From Desulfobacteraceae bacterium (GTDB taxonomy: Bacteria; Desulfobacterota; Desulfobacteria; Desulfobacterales; Desulfosalsimonadaceae), in contig JAABSH010000028.1 of assembly GCA_011390465.1 (NCBI GenBank), positions 1 through 46,797 on the forward strand: 46,797 bases of DNA, written 5' to 3'. Of the stretch, positions 9,391 through 18,450 are shown in pieces; position 1 is the stretch's first letter; each line of letters opens with the position of its first letter. Both the position numbers and the translations under genes were made by a program. Under the pieces are notes generated by a model. It had not been told where the DNA came from, ran no database searches, and worked only from the letters and a program-made list of their open reading frames with translations.

Positions 9391-11082
9391 GTGGAAACGA
9401 CACAAATCAAAAATATGAAGTTTGAGACTCCGATACTTATCCCCGCCCGGATCATCAACGAATACGCCTATTGCCCCCGGTTGGCCTGGCTGGAATGGGT
9501 GCAGGGCGAATGGGCGGAATCGGTGGATACGATCAAAGGGGCCTGGGTCCATCGAAGGGTGGATGAGCCGGGGCGGTTCCCCGATGAAGCTGAGCTCAAG
9601 GCACTGAACGGAAAGAAAGTCCGATCAGTCACCATGAGTGACGATGAACTGGGAGTGATTTCCAAGGTCGATTTGTTGGAACTTCATGATGACCGGGTGG
9701 TGCCTGTTGAATACAAAAAAGGCAAACGCCCTCATGTGGCCAAAGGGGCTTGGGAATCGGATCTGGTTCAATTGTGTTGTCAGGGGCTGATTCTAAGGAG
9801 CAACGGCTATCCATGTGACGAAGGGGTAATCTACTTTGCGGGTTCGAAAGAACGGGTCAAGGTAGCGTTTGATGATGACTTGATCAGTCAGACGCAACGT
9901 ATTATTAACAACCTTCACCAAATGCAAAAGCCTGGCGCTATGATCCCGGAACCACTTGAAAACAGTGAGCGGTGCCCAAAATGCGCTCTGGTTTCCATTT
10001 GTCTTCCGGATGAAATAACCTTTCTCAAAACAGAAAAATTAGCTCCTCGACCCATCGTCCCCCGATGTGAAGATGCATTTCCGCTATACGTTCAGGAACC
10101 CGGTGCGTTTATCCGAAAAAAGGGAGGCGTGCTTGAAATCAGAAAGAATAATGAGAAGCTTGGAGAAGCCCGACTTGAAGAAATATCTCAGGTGGCTTTG
10201 TTCGGGCCGGTTGGCATTTCCACACCGACCATTCATGAATTGGTCCAGCGCGGTGTTTCTGTCAATTATCACAGTTCAGGCGGCTGGTTCATCGGTCGCA
10301 CCGATGGACCCTGGCATAAAAACGTCGAACTTCGGACATTTCAGTATCAGAAAAGTTTTGATCCCGAGGCCTGCCTCTCGCTTGCACGCTCCTTTGTTCA
10401 GGCAAAAATAGCCAATTGCCGGACTCTGCTGAGAAGAAACAGGCGTGATAAAGGAAACAATGAGTGCCTGGACAGATTAAACCGGTTTAAATTAAAAGCT
10501 AAAAATACGGCAAGCTTGGAAATACTTCTCGGCATTGAAGGCAGTGCGGCAGCCATATATTTCGGGCGTTTTCAGAACATGATTTCAAGAGGGCAGGGCG
10601 ATGTTGATTTTCAATTCGATTTTTCAGGCCGGAACAGGCGCCCACCCAAAGATCCCGTCAACACCCTTTTGAGTTTTGCCTACGCGATGCTGACTCGTGA
10701 ATGGACAAACACACTGGCAACCGTGGGCTTTGATCCATATCGCGGATTCTATCATCAGCCCCGGTTCGGCAGACCGGCCCTGGCGCTTGATATGATGGAA
10801 TCCTTTAGGCCGATTGTGGCGGATTCCACCGTGATCACAGCCATCAATAACGGAGAAATCAAATGTTCCGATTTTCATCGAACCCCCTTGGGATGCACCT
10901 TGACAAAAACCGGCAAAAGACAGTTCATCCAGACTTTTGAAAGAAGGCTAACACAGGAGATTATCCATCCGATTTTTGGCTACAAGATAAGTTATCGGCG
11001 CATTTTTGAAGTTCAGGCAAGGCTTTTGGCAAGGTTTTTGAGCGGTGAAATTGGCCGCTATCCTGACTTCACAACACGGTAA
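9391..11082 (+). CDS. cas4-cas1: Cas4-Cas1 fusion, spacer acquisition
   Basis: A 563-residue fusion. The Cas4 half (~1-215) is a RecB-like nuclease with a four-cysteine Fe-S site (C28, C195, C198, C204) and the KVDLLELHDDRVVPVEYKKGK motif holding the catalytic D, E and K. The Cas1 half (~225-563) is the spacer integrase, with metal ligands likely E383 (GIEGSAAAIYF), H455 and D467/E470 (YHQPRF..LALDMMESFRP). Cas4-Cas1 fusions are characteristic of type I-G, where Cas4 selects PAM-bearing prespacers. The start used is a GTG 3 nt after csb2; an ATG at 9415 is an alternative, and neither has a strong ribosome binding site. All expected catalytic residues are present. Confidence 0.93.
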   Translation: METTQIKNMKFETPILIPARIINEYAYCPRLAWLEWVQGEWAESVDTIKGAWVHRRVDEPGRFPDEAELKALNGKKVRSVTMSDDELGVISKVDLLELHDDRVVPVEYKKGKRPHVAKGAWESDLVQLCCQGLILRSNGYPCDEGVIYFAGSKERVKVAFDDDLISQTQRIINNLHQMQKPGAMIPEPLENSERCPKCALVSICLPDEITFLKTEKLAPRPIVPRCEDAFPLYVQEPGAFIRKKGGVLEIRKNNEKLGEARLEEISQVALFGPVGISTPTIHELVQRGVSVNYHSSGGWFIGRTDGPWHKNVELRTFQYQKSFDPEACLSLARSFVQAKIANCRTLLRRNRRDKGNNECLDRLNRFKLKAKNTASLEILLGIEGSAAAIYFGRFQNMISRGQGDVDFQFDFSGRNRRPPKDPVNTLLSFAYAMLTREWTNTLATVGFDPYRGFYHQPRFGRPALALDMMESFRPIVADSTVITAINNGEIKCSDFHRTPLGCTLTKTGKRQFIQTFERRLTQEIIHPIFGYKISYRRIFEVQARLLARFLSGEIGRYPDFTTR

Positions 11083-11086
11083 ACCG

Positions 11087-11380
11087 ATGAAAAACGATCA
11101 TATGTATATAATGGTTTACGATATATGCAACCAGAAACGGTGGCGGAAAGTATACAAAACAGCCAAGTCATTTGGAGAATGGGTTCAGCTTTCCGTGTTC
11201 CAGTGTATTCTGAGCGAGAAACAATTGCTCAGACTTGAACATGAGCTTTACGACCATATCAAACATGGAGAAGATCATGTATTGATTTTTGATCTGGGAT
11301 CAGTTGACAGGGTTGAATTGCGGTTTAAAAGTCTGGGAAAGCCTTTTGAAATCATTGAACGCAGGGCAAGGATTATTTGA
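11087..11380 (+). CDS. cas2: Cas2 adaptation endoribonuclease-fold protein
   Basis: A small ferredoxin-fold protein that bridges Cas1 dimers in the integration complex. The ATG at 11087, 4 nt after cas4-cas1, gives 97 residues, the usual Cas2 length. An ATG at 11102 would give MYIMVYD directly, so the exact start is open. The first strand MYIMVYDI holds the conserved aspartate, followed by KVYKTAKSFGEWVQLSVFQC, the classic Cas2 core, and the C-terminal strand IIERRARII. It is the last gene before the leader and array. Confidence 0.92.
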   Translation: MKNDHMYIMVYDICNQKRWRKVYKTAKSFGEWVQLSVFQCILSEKQLLRLEHELYDHIKHGEDHVLIFDLGSVDRVELRFKSLGKPFEIIERRARII

Positions 11381-11585
11381 TGTTCCCTGCCTGACGTGAT
11401 CGAGCGGTAAAGTGCTTTGAAAAAGTGCCCACACCTCTCGACAGTAAATGTTCTTTGAAAATTAAATAATTATGGGCAACAAAGGATGAGAATGATAATC
11501 GAATCCCAAACCACAGGATTTTTCAAAGTAACCGCTCGACTTCATAGATGTAAACCTTTTGATTATCGCCAAATCGAGTGGGTAC
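11381..11585 (+). promoter_or_regulatory. CRISPR leader
   Basis: The 205-nt AT-richer stretch between cas2 and the first repeat. It is placed on the side expected from repeat orientation (repeats end in ATTGAAGC, the usual 3' end giving the 8-nt crRNA handle). It contains TGTTCTTTGAAAATT at 11449-11463, a motif common in leaders. It also has a 9-bp inverted repeat, TCGAGCGGT at 11400-11408 and ACCGCTCGA at 11531-11539, which may be protein-binding sites for acquisition or transcription. Confidence 0.75.
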
Positions 11586-12870
11586 GTATTCCGCGGCATT
11601 ATTGCCGCGGCCTCATTGAAGCGGGGTGGCCGACTACAAGCGGGGGTTCGTGGTATTCCAGTATTCCGCGGCATTATTGCCGCGGCCTCATTGAAGCGGG
11701 ATTCCAATCCCGACATGGACCCATAACCGATCATTGTATTCCGCGGCATTATTGCCGCGGCCTCATTGAAGCATATCCGTCTCCGGCGGCGGCGGAGGCT
11801 ATCTCTCCGTATTCCGCGGCATTATTGCCGCGGCCTCATTGAAGCTTGATACGGTCTCACCAGACCCACTAACCGTAAAGCCGTATTCCGCGGCATTATT
11901 GCCGCGGCCTCATTGAAGCGCTGGCTCCATCAGTATTGGCATCCCATGTGGTTGCGTATTCCGCGGCATTATTGCCGCGGCCTCATTGAAGCGTTAGAAT
12001 TGTGTTTTATCATGGGTGAATTTTCCATGTATTCCGCGGCATTATTGCCGCGGCCTCATTGAAGCGAGGAATGCTGTGTCGCCATTAAGGATGGCGTGCC
12101 GGTATTCCGCGGCATTATTGCCGCGGCCTCATTGAAGCATTCTCTTATACTCCTTGCCGGATTAGCCGCATCCGCGTATTCCGCGGCATTATTGCCGCGG
12201 CCTCATTGAAGCTGCCATTGCGTCAGCTATCCCCGGATAAGTTTTTGAGTATTCCGCGGCATTATTGCCGCGGCCTCATTGAAGCTCACCTACAGCTATT
12301 TTTGATGCCCACGGCTCGCGTGTATTCCGCGGCATTATTGCCGCGGCCTCATTGAAGCACGCGAACCTCCTTTTAAATTGCCCGGGGCTAATGAGTATTC
12401 CGCGGCATTATTGCCGCGGCCTCATTGAAGCTTGAAGCAGGAATGTTTCACGGTGTTTTCAAGGTCAGTATTCCGCGGCATTATTGCCGCGGCCTCATTG
12501 AAGCAAACATTAGAACGTCCATGAGACATAGAGTGTATCATGTATTCCGCGGCATTATTGCCGCGGCCTCATTGAAGCGACATGGGCGACAATTCATAAA
12601 GCGGTTCTTCAACCGTATTCCGCGGCATTATTGCCGCGGCCTCATTGAAGCAAATGGGAATCAGGAAAGCCGGAAACGGTTTTTTACGTATTCCGCGGCA
12701 TTATTGCCGCGGCCTCATTGAAGCGCAGAATAACCCCCCTCACTAAAAGCCTGTAACTGGTATTCCGCGGCATTATTGCCGCGGCCTCATTGAAGCATAA
12801 CGGTCTGCACGCGGATGCTCATGATTTTTTAAAGTATTCCGCGGCATTATTGCCGCGGCCTCATTGAAGC
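11586..12870 (+). CRISPR. CRISPR array: 18 identical 37-nt repeats, 17 spacers
   Basis: The repeats start at 11586, 11661, 11736, 11809, 11883, 11956, 12029, 12102, 12176, 12249, 12322, 12395, 12468, 12542, 12615, 12688, 12760 and 12834. Each is GTATT, then the perfect 8-bp palindrome CCGCGGCA-TTAT-TGCCGCGG, then CCTCATTGAAGC with one base shared at the hairpin edge. All 18 copies read identical, including the last. Spacers are 35-38 nt, mostly 36, and unrelated to each other. The hairpin followed by an ATTGAAGC handle fits processing by the Cas6 part of Csb2. Spacer 12 (12432-12467) begins TTGAAGC, repeating the end of the repeat. No spacer was recognised elsewhere in the window by eye. Confidence 0.98.
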
Positions 12871-12974
12871 ATTATCCGCGCGGCCCAGGACAACTCACGG
12901 CATGGCAGTATCCCGTGGGGAAATCCGGGGACAGCTTACCTAATTCGTTGGTTTTTCGATGGATTCCGGCTAAA

Positions 12975-13047
12975 AGATTGCCGGAATGACGGAGAAGGGG
13001 AGATTGCCGGAATGATGGAGAAGGGGAGATTGCCGGAATGAATGGGG
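12975..13047. repeat. Three 26-bp tandem repeats downstream of the CRISPR array
   Basis: AGATTGCCGGAATGA recurs at 12975, 13001 and 13027 with a GGAGAAGGGG linker, giving a 26-bp unit. It is related to the dispersed 'CCGGAATGA' family of this genome and has no gene. The rest of 12871-13337 holds no gene apart from the hairpin element at 13171-13224. Confidence 0.75.
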
Positions 13048-13170
13048 AGGGAGCGAAGGCCGCATAAAGGATTGTCATCGTGCTATGATTGCGGTAGATT
13101 CGGCATAATGGGTGTAAATTGTGTTGCGAAATAATTAAATCTGTTTATCCACTTCACTTGGGTACTCTGG

Positions 13171-13224
13171 TTTGTAGTGACGCCGTAAGGCGTTAAATTA
13201 TATGCCCTCACGGGCACACTACAA
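13171..13224. repeat. 54-bp inverted-repeat element (MITE/REP-like)
   Basis: The ends TTTGTAGTG (13171-13179) and CACTACAAA (13216-13224) are perfect inverted repeats. Between them lie two small hairpins, GCC-GTAA-GGC and GCCC-TCAC-GGGC. This compact palindromic architecture suggests a dispersed non-autonomous element just upstream of the RhuM-like gene. Confidence 0.6.
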
Positions 13225-13337
13225 AATGGCGCAACCCGAAAAATCAGATAACAACAATTAATATAGACAATAAATTTGGCAAAAAGCAGCAACCTGGATC
13301 CATAATTATGACTCAAAAGACAGGAAGGGCGGAAAAC

Positions 13338-14162
13338 ATGAAATCCGATCTCGGCGATATTGTATTGTATCAGTCTGAAGACGGCCAGGCCGCCATGGAT
13401 GTGCATCTCAAGGATGAAACTGTCTGGTTGACTCAGGCGCAGATGGTAGAACTGTTTGAGCGGGACAAGCGAACTGTTTCCGAGCATATTCGTAATGTTT
13501 TCAAAGAGGGGGAACTCCATGAGCAGGCAGTTGTCCGGAAATTCCGGACAACTGCCGCAGATGGAAAAAGTTACAAGGTGAGTTTTTATAACCTTGATGT
13601 AATTATTTCCGTTGGCTACCGGATCAAATCCCAGCGCGGCACCCAGTTTCGCATCTGGGCAACCAGTATTTTAAAAGACCATTTGGTGCGTGGTTATTCG
13701 CTTAACCAGCGCAGACTGGCCGAGAAAGGCGTGGAAGAGGTGCGTCAGGTTTTGCGTCTGCTTGCGGACACCCTGGAAAGTCATAGCCTTGTCAGGGATG
13801 AGGGTCTGGCTATCCTGGAAATTGTCAATCGCTATGCAAGGATCTGGAAGCTTCTTCTGCAATATGACGGAAACAATCTACCTGATCTGAAGGCAAAACA
13901 TGTTGCCAGGTCCGGCCTGGAGATTAATAAGGCCCGCCAGGCCATTGCAGTTTTAAAAAAAGAATTGATGGTCAGAAAAGAGGCGAGTGAAATTTTTGGA
14001 CAGGAGCGGGGTAATGCCCGGAATGACGGGGCTGAGGCATTAAAGGTAGTTTTATATAATTCTCAAGTTGAGAGGTTTACCGGCCGGTCAATGCAAGTCG
14101 CGCGCCATATGGGCGCGTGGATTAAAACAAACAGATTCGCGACGCAGTGCGTCGCGAATTGA
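13338..14162 (+). pseudogene. RhuM/Fic-family protein, 3' truncated (Fic domain lost)
   Basis: Read from the ATG at 13338 (AGGAAGGGCGG upstream), better than one at 13308, giving 274 residues. Residues ~1-110 are the virulence RhuM-type N-terminal domain (DETVWLTQAQMVELFERDKRTVSEHIRNVF ... YNLDVIISVGYRIKSQRGTQFRIWAT). Residues ~125-225 resemble the linker found before a C-terminal Fic/DOC domain and end in EIFGQERGNA, where relatives continue to the Fic motif HPFxDGNKR. Here the homology stops and enters a copy of a 34-bp dispersed repeat (14015-14048), then unrelated sequence to a stop. The AMPylation domain is therefore missing. Such proteins are often linked to toxin or phage-defence loci. 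It is probably a decayed gene, though an N-terminal DNA-binding-like fragment could still be made. Confidence 0.7.
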
Positions 14163-14492
14163 GACTGGACCCATTGCTGGATTTTTTTGCAGGTGGAAAA
14201 GCCCGAGGCGCGGGTGTTTTATAAGAAAGAAACCGTCACTGCCGGGTGGTCCAATTTATTATCCAGTTTCATCAAATTCAATCAAGTGCCGAAATTGGAA
14301 TTGGTCCCGATCCCGATCCCGATTTCGATTTTGAAAAAAATAGGATTTCTTGGATTCATCGGTTGATAAGTGGATAACCAAATAATAGAATCTGGTTATC
14401 CACTCCGCGCAAGTTAACGGCTTTTACTGGATTCCGGGTCGCGGTCGCTTCGCTCCCTTGCCCGGAATGACGGGGCTGAGGCATTAAAGGTA
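14015..14492. repeat. 34-bp direct repeat pair flanking 410 bp
   Basis: The sequence starting TGCCCGGAATGACGGGGCTG occurs identically at 14015-14048 and 14459-14492. The first copy lies inside the RhuM-like gene exactly where its homology ends. The 410 bp between hold no convincing gene. The pair looks like the footprint of repeat-mediated insertion, deletion or rearrangement that removed the Fic domain. Confidence 0.75.
14370..14403. repeat. 11-bp inverted repeat (GTGGATAACCA / TGGTTATCCAC)
   Basis: A perfect palindrome with a 12-nt loop in the gene-free stretch 14163-14634. A related TGGTTATCCACT recurs at ~14495 and a TTTATCCACTT at 13143, so this too is part of a dispersed repeat family. 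Confidence 0.6.
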
Positions 14493-14548
14493 ATCTGGTT
14501 ATCCACTCAAGTTGATACCCAATAAAGATCATTATTTCATTTCCGGCA

Positions 14549-14617
14549 GGCACGGTGGCCTGCCCTACGAACCGGTCGAAATCTCCCGACTGTGTAGGGT
14601 CGGCCACCGTGCCGACC
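14549..14617. repeat. GGCACGGTGGC inverted-repeat element
   Basis: GGCACGGTGGC near 14549 and GGCCACCGTGCC near 14602 form the arms of a ~69-bp palindromic element containing CCCTAC and GTAGGG. A similar element with GGCACGGTGGCC lies at 23211-23280, so it is repeated in the genome. Confidence 0.65.
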
Positions 14618-14634
14618 AGTCTAACTTGAGAAAA

Positions 14635-15054
14635 TCAGTCCTGGAACAGATTTTTTTGCTCCACGTATCCTGTTTCAATTCCCAGTGCCTGGCATACCAT
14701 GTAATCCTGATCGATCACCACGGATTGGTAATCACCGACAATCCATTTTCTTTCAGCATCCCAGTAATCCGGTTGCGGTTGTTTTTCCAGAAGTTTGTTT
14801 GCGGTCAGGGTTAAAAAAATGGCCTGATGGCCCTGTTTTTCAAAACAGTCGTTGGGCACGGCTGCCCATTCGTAGACTGTGTCAAGAGGGTTGCCCCGGC
14901 AGTCATACCGGTAGGGTTCGTAAAACGGCAGTTCCCCGCAGGCAATGGTTTTTTCAAAGGAGGCACCGTATTTGTCAAATACCCGCGCTTCCGAATCCGG
15001 CCGAAACACCGCCGCAATCAGGGTAAACCCGTAGTTCCGGGCCGAACCAATCAT
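14635..15054 (-). CDS. Hypothetical protein (139 aa), possibly N-terminally truncated
   Basis: I do not recognise this protein. From the ATG at 15054 it has 139 residues, is rich in aromatic residues and lacks signal or membrane segments. The same frame is open upstream to 15111 with plausible coding sequence (GFNLPKPKGAADADKYF) but no ATG, and no ribosome binding site precedes 15054. The gene may therefore start at an alternative codon or be a fragment. It follows pgm on the same strand by about 76 nt and could be co-transcribed. Motifs such as GNPLDTVYEWAAVPNDCFEKQ suggest a folded globular domain, but no function can be assigned. Confidence 0.5.
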   Translation of the reverse strand: MIGSARNYGFTLIAAVFRPDSEARVFDKYGASFEKTIACGELPFYEPYRYDCRGNPLDTVYEWAAVPNDCFEKQGHQAIFLTLTANKLLEKQPQPDYWDAERKWIVGDYQSVVIDQDYMVCQALGIETGYVEQKNLFQD

Positions 15055-15130
15055 TGTCAGGAAATATTTGTCCGCATCAGCCGCTCCTTTTGGTTTTGGG
15101 AGATTAAATCCGGTAATTTGATTTATCTAC

Positions 15131-16774
15131 TTATCTACTGAGGGCAGCGCTGACAATGGCCTGGGCCTCCTTTTGAATCATCAAGAGATGGGTTTTGCTG
15201 GTCAGGCTTTCCGCGTAAATTTTATAAATTTCTTCAGTGCCGGACGGCCGGGCCGCAAACCAGCCGTTTTCCGATGCCACTTTCAGACCGCCGATGGGGG
15301 CGTTGTTGCCGGGCGCATGGGTGAGGATGGCGGTGATGGGATCGCCGGCCAGGGTTTTTGCCGGCACCTGGTCCGGGGAGAGATTTTTCAGGATTTTTTT
15401 CTGGGCAAAGGTGGCGGGGGCGTCCGTTCGGCTGTAAAAGCAGCGGCCGAACCGGTCTTCCATCTCCCCATAGATTTGGGCCGGATCTTTGCCGGTTTTT
15501 GCCAGTATTTCAGCCGCCAGCAGGTTCATGATAATGCCGTCCTTGTCCGTGGTCCAGACCGTACCGTCCATGCGCAAGAAGGATGCGCCCGCGCTTTCTT
15601 CGCCCCCGAAGCCGTAATTTCCGGAAAGCAGCCCGTCCACAAACCATTTGAATCCCACCGGCACTTCAGAGACGTTTTTTTTGATGGCGCCGGCCACCCG
15701 GTCGATCATGGCGGTGGAGACCAGGGTTTTGCCGATGGCCGCTTCCGGCCGCCACCCGGGCCGGTTTTGGAACAGATACCAGATGGCGGCTGCCAGGTAA
15801 TGGTTCGGGTTGAGAAGCCCGGCATCCCGGGTCACGATGCCGTGGCGGTCCCCGTCCGTGTCATTGCCGAAGGCAATATCGTATTTATCCTTTAGCGCGA
15901 TCAACCCCTGCATGGCAAAGGAAGACGAACAGTCCATGCGGATTTTGCCGTCCTTGTCCAGGGGCATAAAACGGAAGGTGGGATCAACGTCCGGATTGAC
16001 CAGATCAATGCTGATATCATAGTGCCGGGCAATGGGCTCCCAGAAACCAATGCCGGCCCCGCCCAGGGGATCAGCCCCGAGTTTGATGCGGCTTTTCGCA
16101 ATGGCGCGCATGTCCACCACGTTTTCAAGATCCCGCACATAGGGGGTGATGTAATCATACATAACCGTGGTGTCGGCTTTTAAGGCTTTTTCAAAAGGCA
16201 TTCTGGAAATTCGGTCTATGCCCGTGGCCAGGAGCTGGTTTGCCCGGTTTGCAATGGCAGTGGTGGCATCTGTGCCGGCAGGGCCGCCGTGGGGGGGGTT
16301 GTATTTGAATCCGCCGTCTTCCGGGGGGTTGTGGGACGGGGTAATCACCACGCCGTCGGCCAGGGCCGCGGTTTTTCCTTTGTTATACGTTAAAATGGCA
16401 TGGGAAATCACCGGTGTGGGGGTGTAGCCCAGCCCCTCCTGAATCATCACCGTGATGCCGGCAGCGGCAAAAACTTCCAGGGCTGAGGCCAGGGCCGGCT
16501 CGGACAGGGCGTGGGTGTCTATGCCCATGAACAGGGGGCCGGTAATGTTCTGCCCGGCCCGGTATTCCACAATGGCCTGGCTGATGGCCAGAATATGGGC
16601 CTGGTTGAAACTGTTTTTAATGGAAGACCCCCGATGGCCGGAGGTGCCGAAAGATACCTGCTGGGCCGGATTTTCCGGGTCGGGCTGGCGGGTGTAGTAC
16701 GCGGAAACCAGCCGGGGGATGTTGGCAAGCATGTGGGCCGGGGCTTTTTGTCCGGCAAGGGGGTGAGTGGCCAT
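15131..16774 (-). CDS. pgm: Phosphoglucomutase (alpha-D-glucose phosphate-specific)
   Basis: Interconverts glucose-1-phosphate and glucose-6-phosphate, linking glycolysis with glycogen and nucleotide-sugar synthesis. The 547-residue length matches bacterial Pgm. All signature loops of the alpha-D-phosphohexomutase family are present: the phosphoserine loop [15 protein letters not shown], the metal-binding [10 protein letters not shown], the sugar-binding [10 protein letters not shown] and the C-terminal phosphate-binding [18 protein letters not shown]. The N-terminal FGTSGHRG motif is also present. An AGGAGACAAC ribosome binding site precedes the ATG. It appears monocistronic apart from the small downstream gene. 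Confidence 0.95.
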   Translation of the reverse strand: MATHPLAGQKAPAHMLANIPRLVSAYYTRQPDPENPAQQVSFGTSGHRGSSIKNSFNQAHILAISQAIVEYRAGQNITGPLFMGIDTHALSEPALASALEVFAAAGITVMIQEGLGYTPTPVISHAILTYNKGKTAALADGVVITPSHNPPEDGGFKYNPPHGGPAGTDATTAIANRANQLLATGIDRISRMPFEKALKADTTVMYDYITPYVRDLENVVDMRAIAKSRIKLGADPLGGAGIGFWEPIARHYDISIDLVNPDVDPTFRFMPLDKDGKIRMDCSSSFAMQGLIALKDKYDIAFGNDTDGDRHGIVTRDAGLLNPNHYLAAAIWYLFQNRPGWRPEAAIGKTLVSTAMIDRVAGAIKKNVSEVPVGFKWFVDGLLSGNYGFGGEESAGASFLRMDGTVWTTDKDGIIMNLLAAEILAKTGKDPAQIYGEMEDRFGRCFYSRTDAPATFAQKKILKNLSPDQVPAKTLAGDPITAILTHAPGNNAPIGGLKVASENGWFAARPSGTEEIYKIYAESLTSKTHLLMIQKEAQAIVSAALSR

Positions 16775-16829
16775 GTTGTCTCCTGATGGTTTGCAGGGTT
16801 TTTAATTTGTTCATCAACCTGTTTTTGTA

Positions 16830-16900
16830 TCAAAATCGCTATCGGGATCGAAATCGAAATCGAAATCGCTATCGTTATCGGGATCGAAATCGATTTTGCG
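16830..16900. repeat. ATCGAA/ATCGGG hexamer repeat
   Basis: About ten degenerate ATCGAA, ATCGGG and ATCGCT hexamers in tandem, the longest such tract in the window. It is part of the 470-nt gap 16775-17244, which also holds a short ACATCGAAC repeat at ~17027-17070 (GAACATCGAACATCGAACG) and no gene. Confidence 0.7.
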
Positions 16901-17244
16901 TCTGAGCACTTGCGGAACGGATTTATTATGCAAATTTATATCACATGGCCCTTGCGCAAGTAAAGCATTGTGGTGCGACGGTATGGATAAATTTGTTCTC
17001 GCATTTAGGGATATACGCCGGAAACCGCTTGAACATCGAACATCGAACGTCCAACAATGAACGTCGAATAAGGAATGTCGCTGACGCTCCACGGTTTATA
17101 GCCCAGGGGACGTTCCATAACCGAATCAGGTCAATACAAAAGACGGAGGCCTTGACGGGTTCGCAGGGCCGGTTACGGTGCCGGCCATTTTTTTTGGTGT
17201 CATATTTTCTGGATTTCACGCTGTGATCCGGTTAAGATGTGCCC

Positions 17245-18450
17245 ATGAAAATTATTTTGGCATTTTTGCTGGTGATTTTTCTGGTATTTGTCGGCTACCA
17301 TTTGTCTTTTCGAAGATTAAAGGTGCCCCTGTTTGCCAGAAGACTGTATCTGACCGGCATGGAATTTCTTTTTATCGGGCTTGCCCTCGGCCCCCAGTTT
17401 GCCAATATTCTGGATAAAGAGACCTCCGACGGGCTGGCCCCGCTTTCCGCCCTTGTGCTCGGGTGGATCGGCATGCTGTTCGGATTTCAGTTTGAGATTG
17501 CCAGTCTGCGCCGCTTTCCAGGGATTTATTTTATCGCGGGATTTCTGGAAAGTTTTATCACCCTGGTGATTGTTTTTACCGGGGTTTACCTGATGCTGCC
17601 GTTTGCCTTTAATGTTTCCGGGGGCGCGCGTGCTGCCGCGGCCCTGGTGGTTGCTGCTGCCGCTGCCTGCACGGCCCAGACCGGCCTGGCCCTGATTCCG
17701 GCATCCAGAACCGCTGCCAGCCACGCGATTATAAAATTTCTGCGGTATCTGTCCAGTATCGACGGCCTGGTGTCCATGCTGGCCCTGGTGCCGGTATATC
17801 TTTTTTTTCTGCGGTTCGGTCACAGGGCGGACTCTGCTTTCGGGCTGGGTTTTGGCTATAATATCCTGATTGGCGCGGTAATATTTGTTTCGCTGATAAC
17901 CCTTTACAGCCTTTTTCTGAGCCAGCGCCGGGAGGAGAATGAACTGGCCCTGATTATCATCGGCATGGTTATTTTTATCAGCGGTTTTTCATGGGTTGTG
18001 AATTTTTCGCCGCTGCTGTCCAATTTTTTTATGGGGATTTGCCTGGTGAACCTGACCAGTGACAAGGAAAAAATTTTTAACACCCTGGTGAGCATTGAAA
18101 AACCGGTTTATCTCATGCTGCTGATTTTTCTGGGAAGTATCTGGCAGCTTGATCAGTTATCCGCAATTGCAGCGGCCGGTGTTTATTTTTTGCTGCGGTT
18201 TACCGGAAAAACCACAGGCGGTTTTGTCGCCGCCCTTGTGGCCCGGGGCAGGGAAGGCTGGCATCCTGGACTGGGGTGGGGACTTATGGGCCAGGGCGGG
18301 CTGCCCCTTGCGATTTTATATGATTTTCATCTGGGAAGCGGACTGGCGGACATCACCGGCCCTGTTGTCGGCATCATTTTAATTGCGATTATTTTCAGTG
18401 ATCTTTTAAGCCCCGGCCTGACCGGGTATGTTTTAAAAAAAGAGGCATAA
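17245..18450 (+). CDS. Cation:proton antiporter family membrane protein (first of pair)
   Basis: An integral membrane protein of 401 residues from the ATG at 17245 (a GTG at 17239 is possible). It shows about 11-13 hydrophobic segments from the N-terminus (KIILAFLLVIFLVFVGYHL) to the end. It resembles the CPA2/Kef-type sodium:proton exchanger superfamily in its repeated Gly/Ala-rich helices (ARAAAALVVAAAAACTAQTGLALIPASR) and in a C-terminal GLGWGLMGQGGLPLAI segment typical of the family's last helices. No cytoplasmic TrkA/RCK domain follows. The stop codon overlaps the start of the next, similar transporter, so the two are co-translated and may act together. The ion is not identifiable. Confidence 0.75.
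   Translation: MKIILAFLLVIFLVFVGYHLSFRRLKVPLFARRLYLTGMEFLFIGLALGPQFANILDKETSDGLAPLSALVLGWIGMLFGFQFEIASLRRFPGIYFIAGFLESFITLVIVFTGVYLMLPFAFNVSGGARAAAALVVAAAAACTAQTGLALIPASRTAASHAIIKFLRYLSSIDGLVSMLALVPVYLFFLRFGHRADSAFGLGFGYNILIGAVIFVSLITLYSLFLSQRREENELALIIIGMVIFISGFSWVVNFSPLLSNFFMGICLVNLTSDKEKIFNTLVSIEKPVYLMLLIFLGSIWQLDQLSAIAAAGVYFLLRFTGKTTGGFVAALVARGREGWHPGLGWGLMGQGGLPLAILYDFHLGSGLADITGPVVGIILIAIIFSDLLSPGLTGYVLKKEA

Noticed and set aside
11486-12721. Protein-coding frames across the CRISPR array (RHYCRGLIEA repeats)
   Set aside because: They are translations of the CRISPR repeats and spacers.
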